This document shows, piece after piece, positions 10,846-20,133 of a stretch of DNA of 64,000 nucleotides (position 1 is the first letter of the stretch; each line of letters opens with the position of its first letter). Where the stretch lies: assembly GCA_019009955.1 (NCBI GenBank), contig CM032229.1, positions 192,218,501 to 192,282,500 on the forward strand, given 5' to 3'. The notes beneath the pieces were generated by a model that worked only from the letters and a program-made list of their open reading frames with translations, did no database searches and was not told where the DNA came from. The translations under genes were made by a program, and so were the position numbers. This DNA is from Riptortus pedestris. Lineage: Eukaryota; Arthropoda; Insecta; Hemiptera; Alydidae.

Positions 10846-12864
10846 CTGTTAAAGCTCTAGCGGTCGCAATTTTTGTTTGATCGTTACCAAACTCGGAATT
10901 TAATCGTTTTATGTTTTATGTAAAAAGGAAGATCAAGTTCGTTAATGGCTGAAATCGGACCAGTGGGAGGGGGCGGGGAGTTTAGAGGGGGGATTTTTGA
11001 AAATTCAAAATATCTCCGTTATTATGCGTCGGATCGAAAAATTGTATAGAATAAATCTTATTGCAAATTAAATTTACTATAAATATTGTTCTATACATTT
11101 ATTCTGTACCTTGAATATTAACCGAGATATTTGATTTTGTATTCTGTGTGTGGTCACCAGTAGGCTATGTTCTGACTTTCCTCCGAGAGCTCTGGCAGGC
11201 GTTTCCTTAACTATTCGTCCCTCGTGAATAGGTTTAGAGATTAGGTTAACTGTGTTTTTGGGGCTAGAAACTACTGGGTTGTTACGCCCTAAATAATGTT
11301 TTAGGTTTAGAGGTTTCTTACTACTACAGTTGTTATTAGGCAGATTTCTCTATTGTAAAACTTCACGTGGGAAATCTACTTAGTTTACGCAGCCCCTGCG
11401 TGACAGACTTTTTTTATATATTATGGAAAATATTCCTTAAATATCTGAGTGTTTTTCATATCCCTGATTTGTCTAAATGAATATAATAAAAGTTATCCCT
11501 TTTAAATCTTTTTAAGTATACTGTAGACCTATTGTATTTTATACTATGTATTAGTATTAGATATGTTAGTATTTGTTGAATATATTGATTGATTGACCCT
11601 TTAGGGAAATCAGCTATTGTGGTCGTACTCATGACGCGATTTTCGAAATTTGTCTTCAAATGTCCATCGATCCTACCCAGGAGATGACGAAAATGAGGTC
11701 CGTTCAAAACTATATATATCCATATATTTGTCTGTTACCGCTCTAGCAGTCGCAATTATTGTTTAATTGTTACCAAACTCTGTATTTAGGCGTTTTATGT
11801 AAAAAGAAAGATCCAGTTCAGTAACAGCTGGGGGGGGGGGTTAAAAGGGGAATTTCGAAAATTCGAAATATCTCTGTTACTATACGTCGAATAGAAAAAT
11901 TGTATAGAAACAATGTTATTAGAAATTTACTATAAATATTGTTCTATACATATTTTCCCTATAATGAGTATTAACTGAGTATTTTGATTTTTACTGATTC
12001 CTACTAGTGTCATATTAATAATAAGCTGTTATTTCATGAACTACTTCATACAAGGTTAAATACCAAATATTGTTTTCAACAAAGCTTTATTTTATAGGAT
12101 ACAAACAAATACCTTCTGTTGCCCCCCCCCCCCTCCTTTTGTTCTTGGATTACACAAAACTGAGTGATTGAGATAGAAATTATTCTGATTCATTTCAAAT
12201 TACTCCACTAACTGTAGTAAATAGTTTTCAATAAAATTAATATGTTATATTCAGATTTATTTCTTTAATTACTTGTCAGTGCTACGAGGTTGGCTGTTCT
12301 GTTTGTTTACAATTCAGCCACTTTTCGTTGTAGAGATTATATTATTAACTTGTATAGTAAATTGACTGAAAGATTTCTCATTACCGTTTGTATTTATCCA
12401 CTTAACATTCGTGGTAGTGTTACCTGTATGTATATTTATGCATTATAAACCTTCGCATACCTAGGAAATCTGCTTAGTTTACACAGCCTCTGTGTGACCT
12501 ACTTTTTTACTTTGAAATCTGAAGTATATGATGATGAGAGGTTAGTTGCGTGGCATAGCTGCATGTCAGAAATCTGTTTAGTTACGCCCCAGCGTGGCTT
12601 CATTTTACTCAACATTTAATGCTTGATCACAAAATACACTTCACTTAAAAGGAGGAGGACTTAATTTATGTTTTATTTTGGTTTGCAGAAAAGGTGAGCG
12701 GGAGTGATATAGAGCGAGTTGCTAGCCGATTGCTGAAGTCGCAGCCTGCAGTTGCTGCTCGTGGCGATATTGCCAAACTGCCAAGCCTCTCCCACATACA
12801 AGCAGCCCTCACAGACAAGGATTCCATTCAGCCGACTACAAGGAAACTATCTCTTTTTACTTAG
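3635..12864 (+). CDS. PMPCA: Mitochondrial processing peptidase alpha subunit, C-terminal half, 5 exons
   Basis: Exons 3635-3725, 5109-5317, 6545-6710, 10215-10347 and 12689-12864 join in frame to 257 residues plus a TAG stop. The product is the alpha subunit of the matrix processing peptidase, which binds mitochondrial presequences while the beta subunit cleaves them. Visible support: SLAQYTGG, the glycine-rich substrate loop [55 protein letters not shown] and a C-terminal helix region, all in family order. The family is about 520-550 residues, so the signal peptide and N-terminal half are upstream of base 3635 and probably outside the window. All introns are GT-AG and are enlarged by transposons, none of which interrupts an exon. 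The alpha subunit normally lacks the zinc-binding HXXEH site, and none is seen here. No frameshift or stop in the joined frame, so the gene is probably functional. Confidence 0.95.
3746..4340 (+). mobile_element. Helentron-like element remains in PMPCA intron
   Basis: Starts with a decayed GCAGATTTCCC end and closes with GGGAAATCTGCTTAG, hairpin GCAGCCCCTGC and GACGGACT. The interior matches the long subfamily (TCATATTAATAATAAGCTGT). It lies wholly inside the first intron in the window. Confidence 0.6.
4408..5085. mobile_element. piggyBac-like nonautonomous element in PMPCA intron
   Basis: The right end reads, inverted, TTAA then CCTTTAACTACTAGCATG, and the left end GTAACCTACAACTACTACCATG is its degraded mirror. 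TTAA target sites followed by CCY are the piggyBac signature. A second copy at 13436 retains an intact left TTAA and a near identical TIR. Short frames inside the two copies do not resemble a complete transposase. Confidence 0.55.
5109..5317 (+). CDS. PMPCA: PMPCA exon b, glycine-rich loop
   Basis: Acceptor TGTTGCAG and donor GTAATT bound this exon, which opens on a codon boundary and ends in phase 2. It encodes DECKVPQ through LYTNVLN and holds the family hallmark [15 protein letters not shown], the flexible loop that helps bind presequences. GC content is clearly higher than in the flanking AT-rich introns. Confidence 0.95.
5449..5510 (-). pseudogene. tRNA-Lys-like relic or SINE head
   Basis: On the - strand GCCTGGCTAGCTCAGTCGGT then AGAG gives an acceptor 5' strand and a near perfect A box. 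The anticodon arm is destroyed and the B box is reduced to AATTGAGCCCC. The order of remains fits tRNA-Lys. It may be a pseudogene or the head of a SINE. Confidence 0.55.
5640..6065 (+). mobile_element. Helitron-related monomer, divergent subfamily
   Basis: Shares head (CGGCTGGACCGATTTGAATG) and monomer core with 2085-2345, in the second PMPCA intron. No 3' hairpin/CTAG. Sequence after 6065 changes to Helentron-type (CAAATATCTCGGTTAATAAT) up to about 6285. Confidence 0.5.
6290..6495 (+). repeat. tRNA-derived SINE
   Basis: GTGTTAAAGTGTTGGCC (A-box-like) and GCGAGTTCCATTCCC (B-box-like) are followed by the shared tail GGAATTTATTTAGGGGTGAA and AACCCGTCCCAATTA. Two related copies at 39390 and 48028 share the tail. 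Lies in the second PMPCA intron. Confidence 0.5.
6545..6710 (+). CDS. PMPCA: PMPCA exon c
   Basis: The split arginine codon from exon b is completed by the first base, then [20 protein letters not shown] follows, a strongly conserved MPP alpha stretch. The exon ends at a codon boundary before GTTAGT. The acceptor is TGTTTCAG at 6537-6544. Confidence 0.95.
6769..7185 (-). mobile_element. Helentron-like fragment, long subfamily
   Basis: Begins with the inverted 3' end (AGTCCGACTTGC, AACTAAGCAGATTACCC) and continues with the inverted long-subfamily interior (TTTACTATATCTAGTACTG). Lacks the 5' subterminal repeat. Confidence 0.5.
7285..8371 (+). pseudogene. LINE relic with CCHC zinc finger and RLE-type endonuclease remains
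   Basis: Three in-order coding blocks remain. Block 1 (about 7312-7460) reads [20 protein letters not shown] and [10 protein letters not shown], the region after RT in insect RLE elements. Block 2 (about 7780-7995) holds [18 protein letters not shown], a CX2CX8HX4C finger. Block 3 (8000-8371) has [20 protein letters not shown] and IIDIAV, then [16 protein letters not shown] and a stop. The usual catalytic KPD is KPA here, and a frameshift near 7465 and a TAG at 7997-7999 break the frame, so it is dead. It sits in the third PMPCA intron in sense orientation. Confidence 0.7.
8395..9190. mobile_element. Helentron-like fragments, two orientations
   Basis: 8395-8720 carries the long-subfamily interior on the + strand (TTTCCGGTGAGAGGTTGGC); 8845-9190 carries the same on the - strand, starting at inverted AAACTAAGCAGATTTC. 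Ends are eroded. The arrangement suggests two independent insertions. Confidence 0.45.
9203..10027 (-). mobile_element. Helentron-like element, near complete
   Basis: Inverted 3' end AGTCCTTCATGCTGC plus AAGCAGATTTCCCA at 9203-9240, central (GT)n/(TA)n block at 9854-9906, and inverted 5' end closing in GTAATCTGCT at 10027. The 5' subterminal repeat is slightly eroded. Confidence 0.65.
9854..9906. repeat. (GT)n-(TA)n microsatellite
   Basis: About 40 bases of GT followed by TA, in the position of the central microsatellite of the surrounding Helentron-like element. Confidence 0.95.
10215..10347 (+). CDS. PMPCA: PMPCA exon d
   Basis: Encodes [20 protein letters not shown] and continues to FINEI, ending in phase 1 before GTAAGA. 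Two AG acceptors lie 2 bases apart (10213-10214 and 10215-10216). The first keeps the frame with exon c and aligns with the ELxRAKTQL pattern of the family, so it was chosen. Confidence 0.93.
10695..11409 (+). mobile_element. Helentron-like element, complete
   Basis: 5' AGCAGATTTCCCTTAAGGG, TA block 10808-10842, interior CTCTAGCGGTCGCAATTTTT, and 3' GTGGGAAATCTACTTAG with hairpin ACGCAGCCCCTGCGT and GACAGACT. In the fourth PMPCA intron. It carries no protein-coding frame and is nonautonomous. Confidence 0.75.
11597..12503 (+). mobile_element. Helentron-like element, long subfamily
   Basis: Begins inside the 5' palindrome (CCCTTTAGGGAAATCAGC), shares the 5' half of the family, but has the longer 3' half with TCATATTAATAATAAGCTGT. 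Ends GGAAATCTGCTTAG, hairpin ACACAGCCTCTGTGT, GACCTACT. The compensating changes keep the hairpin paired. Confidence 0.65.
12689..12864 (+). CDS. PMPCA: PMPCA terminal exon
   Basis: Acceptor GTTTGCAG at 12681-12688. The phase-1 codon closes as GAA and the frame runs [20 protein letters not shown] to RKLSLFT and a TAG at 12862-12864. This matches the conserved MPP alpha C-terminus, including the [19 protein letters not shown] segment. Confidence 0.93.
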
Positions 12865-12866
12865 AA

Positions 12867-12876
12867 AATAAATAAA
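12867..12876 (+). terminator. Polyadenylation signals of PMPCA
   Basis: Two overlapping AATAAA hexamers start 2 bases after the stop codon (12867-12872 and 12871-12876). They imply a very short 3' UTR. A further downstream signal may be used instead; transcript data would decide. Confidence 0.6.
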
Positions 12877-13340
12877 TCAAACTATTTAACAATTTATTTG
12901 TGACTCAATGTCTGTAGAGAGTAATTACTTTGTAAATATACTGAAAAATATACCGTTTTCTATTACTTACCCTGTTTATTCTCCTCGTCTTGATTACCAT
13001 TCAACTTTGGCTCTAATGTAGTCGTTCAATCATAAATTAATTAATTATTATTAATAATTCCAAAAAATCTTACGTTGTCATAACATGACTTCCTTATTCT
13101 CCTATTATATTAAATATACAACCTGTTTACTACCGCTTCATTTAAAAGTTATCCCGAGATGTTGCTCAGTAAAGGAACAAGTTGATCAGGATCAATAAAA
13201 AGGACTTGTCCTCTACTAGTGCTTTAATGTGTGCAAAGAGCACTCTCATAGTCAGTGCTTTATCATCACTGCTTGCTGACAAACAAAAACCTTAACGCAA
13301 AATAACAAACATAGCTTGGTGAACAGTGTAAAAACAGTCA
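12877..13340. other. Downstream flank of PMPCA, nothing recognised
   Basis: AT-rich sequence with no supported coding region and no familiar repeat ends. Confidence 0.4.
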
Positions 13341-13434
13341 CAAAACCCTGGACAGATCTGGCGTGTAATAGGATCTCGTGCACGGGATGTGATGCCTCTT
13401 ATGTGGGGCAAAGTGGTAGAAAGATAAGGACGCG
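13341..13434 (+). pseudogene. Penelope-like element relic, GIY-YIG fragment
   Basis: The + strand reads RISCTGCDASYVGQSGRKIR, the second half of a GIY-YIG nuclease as found at the C-terminus of Penelope-like elements and close to the same domain in the element at 25900-27549. A small frameshift breaks the GVY part. It is cut off at 13435 by a piggyBac-like insertion at TTAA. Confidence 0.6.
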
Positions 13435-13435
13435 G

Positions 13436-14243
13436 TTAACCTTCAACTACTAGCATGTTTTAAAGTTTCATAAGTACTACCATGGGTCTTTTATGACCCA
13501 CACAAAAAAAGTTTAAACTTTTTAAATATAACTTTTAATTGATACATAACAAACGTGACACAGTTTAAAAAACAATGAAAATAACTTGTTTTTACACTTT
13601 CCAATAAAACACATTTGAATTAGAAAAAAAAAGTGCACAAAAAATCCAAGTCTTCAAATAGAATAAAAATCAATTTTATGTGTAAAATGTGTAAAAAAGG
13701 ATTTTAAGAGGGCCTTCTTTCTTCTTATCATATTTAAGCGTGTTCTGCTCATTCTGAAACAGAAAGTAATTCAATATCTTACGTAATGAAGAAACTGTGA
13801 TTGTTTCTCTGCTACACTAACAAATAAATTAAAATTTTATCTTCACAGTTCTGGCGGAGACATTTAGATTCAGAGTTGAATGTTTCTGGTCAGACCTTTT
13901 GCCCAATTCATGCTCATTTAGCTCTATTTCTGAATCTTTATCATGATCAGGACGAATGGACTGATTGTCACTGTAATTACTCATTATCAACAGACACAGG
14001 ATTCTGATTTCCATCATCTTCGTTCATATTTGCCAACCAATCCTTACAATGTCTGCCATCCACAATAAAACCCTCATTAGTCATATCACTATGAATACTT
14101 TAAACAACGTTTTAATAACATAACTACTATTATCCTGACACAGGTAATCATAGAAGCAAGCCGAAGAGGTTAGCTGTAGCAGCTGTTGCTAACGGCAGAA
14201 TACATGGAACCTGCTTCCCAACAACAAACCAGGAAAACCTGCA
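13436..14243. mobile_element. piggyBac-like nonautonomous element, right end missing
   Basis: Intact TTAA (13436-13439) followed by CCTTCAACTACTAGCATG, matching the inverted right end of the copy at 5085 with one change. Interior parallels 4420-5030. The right terminus is lost at the boundary with a Helentron-like element near 14247. Confidence 0.55.
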
Positions 14244-14246
14244 TTT

Positions 14247-14368
14247 AGCAGATTTCCCTTTAGGGAAATCAGCTATTGAGGTTGTACTCATGACGCGATT
14301 TTCGAAATTTTTCTTCAAATGTCCATCGATCCTACCTAGTAGATGACGAAAATGAGGTCCGTTCAAAA

Positions 14369-14428
<60 letters not shown>

Positions 14429-15190
14429 ATATATTTGTCTGTTACCGCTCTAGCGATCGCAATTTTTGTTTAATCGTTACCAAACGTGTTATTTAGTCGT
14501 TTTATGTAAAAAGAAAGATCAAGTTCGTTAATGGCTGAAATCGAACCAGTGGGAGGGGAGGGGGTTTAGAGGGGAGGATTTTCGACAATTCGAAATATCT
14601 CCGTTACTATAAGTCGGATCGAAAAATTGCATAGAACCAATCTTATTGCAAATTATATTTACTATAAATATTGTTCTATAGATATTTTCCGTATAATGAG
14701 TATTAACCGAGATATTAGAATTTTATGGTTTTCCGCTTCATTATAGTTAATTTGATTACAAGGTTAAATACCAAACATTGTTTTCATTGAACTTTAATTT
14801 TGTGAGATATATGCAGATACATAATTTTATGAAGCTCCCATCAGAAACGGCTTCTGAATTGTAAAAAAAAAAGGTCTGTCAGCCACTCAAAGCTGAACAG
14901 ATAGATAGACATATTCTTCAACGGAAAGAAAAGCAATTACTGATATATATCTGAATATAACACACTAACTTTATTGCAAACTATTAGCTATATCTAGTAC
15001 TGCAATTTATAATGAATCAGAATAATTTATATTTCAATAACTCAAATTTTAGTAGTCCAAGAACTAAAGAAGGGGGGGGGATGAAAAGAACAGAACATAT
15101 AACAGTATTTGTAGCAAATTTAATTTGCAATAAGATTGGTTCTATAAACCTTTTTGATCCAACCTATAGTAACGGAGATATGTGTTTTTT
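14247..15190 (+). mobile_element. Helentron-like element(s), composite
   Basis: AGCAGATTTCCCTTTAGGG at 14247 starts a copy with a TA block at 14371-14427 that runs to about 14840. From about 14870 the inverted long-subfamily interior follows to 15190. No 3' hairpin is retained, so two copies are fused or deleted. Confidence 0.55.
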
Positions 15191-15316
15191 TAGCTGGTTT
15201 TCCCTAAGGGAAATCAGCTATTGAGGTTGTACTCATGACGGAATTTTCGAAACTTTTCTTCAAATGTCCATCGATTCTACCCAGGAGATGACGAAAATGA
15301 AGTCCGTTCAAAACTG

Positions 15317-15536
15317 TATATATATAAAATTGTAACCTCTGTCTGTACATTGATTTTGTTCGCGAAATTTCACGATAACATTTCGTTTCACATGTCATAG
15401 ACACCATAAGTGCATTTTAGCAGATTTCCCTTAAGGGAAATCAGCTATTGAGGTCGTACTCATGATGCGAGTTTCGAAAAATTTCTTCAAATGTCCATCG
15501 ATCCTACCCAGGAGATGACGAAAATGAGGTCCATTC

Positions 15537-15607
<71 letters not shown>

Positions 15608-17385
15608 TGTTAACGCTCTAGCGGTCGCAATTTTTGTTTGATCGTTACCAAACTCGGAATTTAATCGTTTTATGTAAAAAGGAAGATCAAGTTCGTTAAT
15701 GGCTAAAATCGGACCAGTGGGAGGGGGGATTTTTGAAAATTCAAAATATCTCCGTTATTATGCGTCGGATCGAACAATTGTATAGAATAAATCTTATTGC
15801 AAATTAAATTTACTATAAATATTGTTCTATACATTTATTCCCTATCTTAAATATTAACCGAGATATTTGCATTTGTATTCTGCGTGTGGTCACCAGTAGG
15901 CTATGTTCGGACTTTCCGCCGAGAGCTCTGGCGGCCGTTTCTATAACTACATCCCTCGTGAATAGGTTTAGAGGTTAGGTTAACTGTTTTTTGGGGCTAG
16001 AAACTACTGGGTTATTACGCCCTAAATAATGTTTTAGGTTTAGAGGTTTCTTACTACTACAGTTGTTATTAGGCAGATTTCTCTATTGTAAAACTTCTCG
16101 TGGGAAATCTGCTTAGTTTACGCAGCCCCTGCGTGACGGACTTTTGTTTCTTTCATGTATGTTTGTTTGTTACCTTTTCACGCATAAACTGCTGAACCGA
16201 ATTTTATGAAACTTAGTATGTATATTACTACTAGCCCAACTTAGACTTTAGGCTATATTAATATTCTCTGAGACGAACAGGAGTGGGGGTTATAAGGGAG
16301 GCCTGAAATTAAAAATAGCGATATTTCGTTTCCTATTGCTTTTTCGGCAAATATGCACATACCAAAAGTTATTTATTTTATTATTTAGAGTAACTTTTGT
16401 TATATAAAATTTCGTCGTATATCTAATTATAAATGAGTTATACGCTAAAAAATATAGTGGGAGTCGACAATTTTATTCGGCACAAAAGAATCAACCGAAC
16501 AAAATAAAACTCGGTACGTGTATTAGGACCAACGCCTTCATTATAGGAAGCCATACCAACATTTCTAGGGACGGGCAGGAGTGGGGGTTGTAAGGAAGGC
16601 CTGGAATAAAAAATAGCGATATTTCGTTTCCTATTGCCTTTTCAGCAAGTATGCACGTAACAAAAGTTGTTTATTTCGTTATTTAGAGTAACTTTTGTTA
16701 TATTCACTTTTGTCGTATAGAGAAGTATAAACGTGATATACACTAAAATCTAAAACGGGGGCCAACAATTTTGTTGGGCACTAACGATTGAACCGAACTT
16801 AGCAAAACTCGGTATGTCAATTAGCATTAAATCTTCCATGATTATAAGCTATATTTAAAATTTTAGGTCCAAACGGGAGTGGGGATTATACTAGAGGCTG
16901 AAAAGCGAGAAGTCTAATGCGGGAGCGGAAGATGACGGGAGCCTTACCAGTTAATTGAGTTTACTTATTTCCCGTGTGGCATTGCTGGAAGTGATTTCCA
17001 GTGAGATTCACTATTACAAATATAATCTTACGTATAAAACTTTGCCTAAACTATTTGAGCTCGGGTAGGCTTTTGAAAGAAAATATGTTCATTATGGATG
17101 ATATTTAATTGTAATAAATGCTACCCATGATTATGGTTTGAATGATTGAAAAACGGTGAGTCATAAAGTGTAGAAGGATAAATTAGGAACACATTTTGAT
17201 TTATCCTTCAAAACTAAAATTTCTATTCTATTAATCCCCAAAAGTTACCCTTCAGGGTTGGCTATTTCGGAAAATCATTATGTCGTGGAGGGAAGTGTAA
17301 TTGTACACATTGAATTCTTACTATCAAAATACCATCATTAGTCAGTCAACAATAATTTCCCGGGCATCGCCGGGTATCTGAGCTA

Positions 17386-17386
<1 letters not shown>
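15317..17386 (+). mobile_element. Helitron split by a nested Helentron-like element
   Basis: AAAATTGTAACCTCTGTCTG starts in the TA block of the outer element. The first 100 bases end at TGCATTTT (15418), and the sequence resumes at 16143 with TTTGTTTCTTTC, exactly the order seen in uninterrupted copies. It runs through monomers to hairpin CCCGGGCATCGCCGGG and CTAG (17383-17386). Confidence 0.75.
15419..16142 (+). mobile_element. Helentron-like element, complete, inserted in a Helitron
   Basis: AGCAGATTTCCCTTAAGGG to GTGGGAAATCTGCTTAG, hairpin ACGCAGCCCCTGCGT, GACGGACT, with a TA block at 15542-15604. Flanks rejoin to the intact Helitron sequence GCATTTTGTTTC, so the insertion was into a T run with no evident target duplication beyond T. 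Confidence 0.8.

Positions 17387-17388
<2 letters not shown>

Positions 17389-17444
<56 letters not shown>
17389..17444. repeat. (TA)n microsatellite
   Basis: Remaining half of the central TA block of the outer Helentron-like element, after the Helitron CTAG. Confidence 0.95.
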
Positions 17445-17448
<4 letters not shown>

Positions 17449-18091
17449 GGGGTTTAGAGGGAGAGAATTAAAAAAATTCTTAATATCTCCGTTATTATGC
17501 GTCGGACCAAAAAATTGTATAGAGCCAATCTTATTGCAAATGCAATGTTCTATAATTGTTTTTATGTACATTTTTTCATTATCTTCGTTATTAACTGAGA
17601 TATGGGCATTTATTAGTTTCCCACCTTCAGTAAATCCCCACTCCGACTCATGTCATGTGAACAATAAGCAGTTATAATATGAAGCACTTTATTTGAAGCC
17701 TAAATACCAAATATATTTCCATTGAACATATACTTTTTGAGATAAATGCAAATACGTGGCGCACGTGGGAAATCTGCTTAGTTACACCAGCCCCTGCGTG
17801 ACGGACTACCTGGCCTTTTCATCTCAATCTGTTTCTTTAGTAATTCTTCATTAGATTGGTAGCATACATATATTACATATTTATTATTTATTTCCTTGCT
17901 GAAGTAAGCCTACAGTAAGGGAGTTTATTAGCCACACGTCCTCTACGTCCATTTGTACATAACGTATGCTTCATACATAACATTTTTTTAACTATGAATA
18001 AAATAAAATATTTGTAAAATAAAATTGTTTACAACAGAAAGAAAAGGAACAAAAAAGAAAAGAAAGTTAAGTTTCAATGACAAATAAATAA

Positions 18092-18425
18092 TTAATTTAA
18101 CTGTATTTCAGTTTTAAATAGTTCAGGTAAGTAATTCATTTCTTCAGCAATTTTTTTTAATTGTTTATTTTGTTTATAAAATAAAAGTTTTTCCTCGACA
18201 TGCCATTATCTTGTTGGCATTTTAATTCGGTTTTAAAGTCTTCTCTTTGGTTCGTTAGTAGTCTGCAGCCATAGAGCAAGTTTCTGTAAGTCTGTTCAGT
18301 AGCACAGTCGCAGTAACAGTTTGGTTGATCTGTTAGGCCAAAACGATTAAAATAAGTTTGTTGTTCCGTGTCCTGTTAATAATTGTTTCAAGTAATAGTC
18401 TGTTGATGTTAATTAATTTCTGTCA
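18092..18425 (-). pseudogene. LINE relic, C-terminus
   Basis: The - strand reads TGHG, then after a frameshift RFGLTDQPNCYCDCATE, RNLLYGCRLLTNQRED and, after a second shift, a tail to a TAA at 18092-18094. The GHG...C-X-C...GC order is that of the post-RT region of Jockey/R1-type LINEs. AT-rich 3' UTR-like sequence continues to about 17880. Confidence 0.5.
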
Positions 18426-18529
18426 TAAATATATATATCCTGAAGGGAAATCTGCTAAAATGTTCATTGAATATGCCTTTATTGTTTATATATTCTTTGA
18501 GGAAAAAAAAATCTACGACTATTTCATTC

Positions 18530-19123
18530 TGCCGTGAACTCAGTATGTCAGCAGGAACCACGACCAATTGGAAGAATTATTTACCAGAGGTTTGTTCTCA
18601 CTCATTAAACAAAATCCACTTAAAATAAGAGGTACTGGAATAACTGTGGAAATTGATAAGTGATGATTCAGCAAAAGAAAATACAATGTTGGCAACATGT
18701 GCCCACAATTGTGAGGGCATTCGGAAGCCCGTGGAGAGAAACTAACGAACTCTGTATTAACGGCAGTGCCAGGCAGAAATAAGGACACATTAATGGAATG
18801 CATTAAGGAACCTAGCACCATCATCATTTCAGATCTAAGGAAAGAGTATTCGAAGAGTCAGGATATACCTGGAATGCAATTCACACATTGGCACTACAAG
18901 TCATAGTGAATATTTTGTAAAGCCAACAAGTGGAGCACATTCTCAAAGGATAGAGTCAATGTGGGCATTCTGCAAAAAGAAGAAATAAAATGAAAGCTTC
19001 TGCAAATAGGGAATCATTAGATTCCTACCTCTGCCAAATTATGTCGAGGAAAAGGAACGAAGGCGATGATTTGTTTAATGGTTTGTTAATAGATATATCT
19101 ATCTTTTGGAGCCCAGAGAATAA
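18530..19123 (+). pseudogene. Merlin (IS1016/ISXO2-like) transposase relic
   Basis: Blocks in family order on the + strand: CRELSMSAGTTTNWKNYLPE (DNA-binding to DDE linker), GTGITVEIDK (first catalytic D at 18655-18657), KRKYNVGN, IIISDLRKEYSK (second D at 18832-18834), THWHYKS, GAHSQRIESMWAF-like remains (E at 18953-18955), and SLDSYLCQIMSRKRN ending near IFWSPEN. Stops and frameshifts separate the blocks, so it is inactive. The three catalytic acidic residues remain. Family proteins are about 250-300 residues, so the relic lacks part of the N-terminus. TIRs were not identified. Confidence 0.65.
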
Positions 19124-19329
19124 TATAAATATTAATAAAGTTTTGTTATTTTCTTAAAACATCTTTTATTTAAAAACCAATAATCATTAAAGGTGACTGA
19201 TATCACTAAATGTAACTGGGGAGGGGGGGGGTCAAAATAAAAATAACCCAACCCCCACTTTTAAACATCGGATTTGTACTTAGAAATGTAAAATATATGA
19301 TGAGATATGATCAATAGTGTGTCATACCC

Positions 19330-19378
19330 GAACATGGGAAATCTGCTTAGATTACGCAGCCCCTGCGTAACGTACTGT
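19330..19378 (+). mobile_element. Helentron-like 3' terminus
   Basis: ATGGGAAATCTGCTTAG, ACGCAGCCCCTGCGT hairpin and AACGTACT. The body upstream is not recognisable. Confidence 0.5.
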
Positions 19379-19499
19379 TTTTTCTTGACCTAGTTCGCAA
19401 CGCCGGCAAGAGAATGGCAAGAATTTCTACTTGAATACTGAAGTATTCTCTCTAAATAAGAAAGAATGTTTCCTAACTGGTTAATAGCCTCCAATTAAG

Positions 19500-19700
19500 T
19501 TCAGTTATTTATTTACTAGACGAGAGCCGGTGTTTCTCAAGGAGTTAGTTTGAGCCAAATTTTCCTTGTTTACTCTCCAGATTTACTCACAAACAGAAAA
19601 GACAAGAGTTGCATCATTTGCTGACGAAATCCTAGTAATTAGTCAAGCAGAAAATGTGAGCGATGCTGTATTTGACAAAGAGGAAAAAAATGGTTTATGT
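19500..19700 (+). pseudogene. Non-LTR RT relic
   Basis: RAGVSQGVSLSQIFLVYSPD corresponds to the RAGVPQGS...LF..Y..D motif of LINE reverse transcriptase; a frameshift later VASFADEILVIS matches the FADD block with the second D changed to E. Probably a Jockey-clade element, heavily decayed. Confidence 0.5.
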
Positions 19701-19949
19701 AAGAAATTCTGATTTTTTATTGTAAAAAAGAATCAATTTTAGTATATTTCCCTTAAGGGCTATTGAGGAGCTAGGGCATTTTCATGCCCTGTCATTGTAA
19801 CAAACGATAACATGCGTTTAAACTCAATATGATTTGGGATTGGGAAAGGGGGTTGCTACAATCTCTTACCCTCATTAAATTTTCTATTAAGGGGACTACT
19901 GTTATTTATTTACACCAGGTACATAAATTATTAAAAATTCGAATTTTTT

Positions 19950-20056
19950 AGCAGATTTCCCTTAAGGGGAAACCTCATGACGCAATTTTCGGAAAATTTC
20001 TTCAAATGTCCATCGATCCTACCCAGGAGATGACGAAAATGAGGTCCGTTCAAAAT
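19950..20056 (+). mobile_element. Helentron-like 5' half
   Basis: AGCAGATTTCCCTTAAGGG to AAAATGAGGTCCGTTCAAAA, then a TA block into which the next Helitron is inserted. Confidence 0.6.
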
Positions 20057-20076
20057 TATATATATATATATATATA

Positions 20077-20125
<49 letters not shown>

Positions 20126-20133
20126 ATATATAT
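20057..20133. repeat. (TA)n microsatellite
   Basis: TA array with two TC interruptions; the second TC is the 5' end of a Helitron. Confidence 0.9.

Larger units (their letters stand above)
15192..17807 (+). mobile_element. Helentron-like element split by a nested Helitron
   Basis: The 5' part (15192-15316) stops at its TA block. The 3' part resumes after the inner Helitron at 17387 with more TA, the interior (GGTGGGGTTTAGAGGGAGAG), and the end GTGGGAAATCTGCTTAG, CAGCCCCTG, GACGGACT at about 17807. Together the halves make one element interrupted at its microsatellite. Confidence 0.65.

Noticed and set aside
18540..18827. 95-residue frame on the - strand
   Set aside because: Antisense of the Merlin transposase relic.
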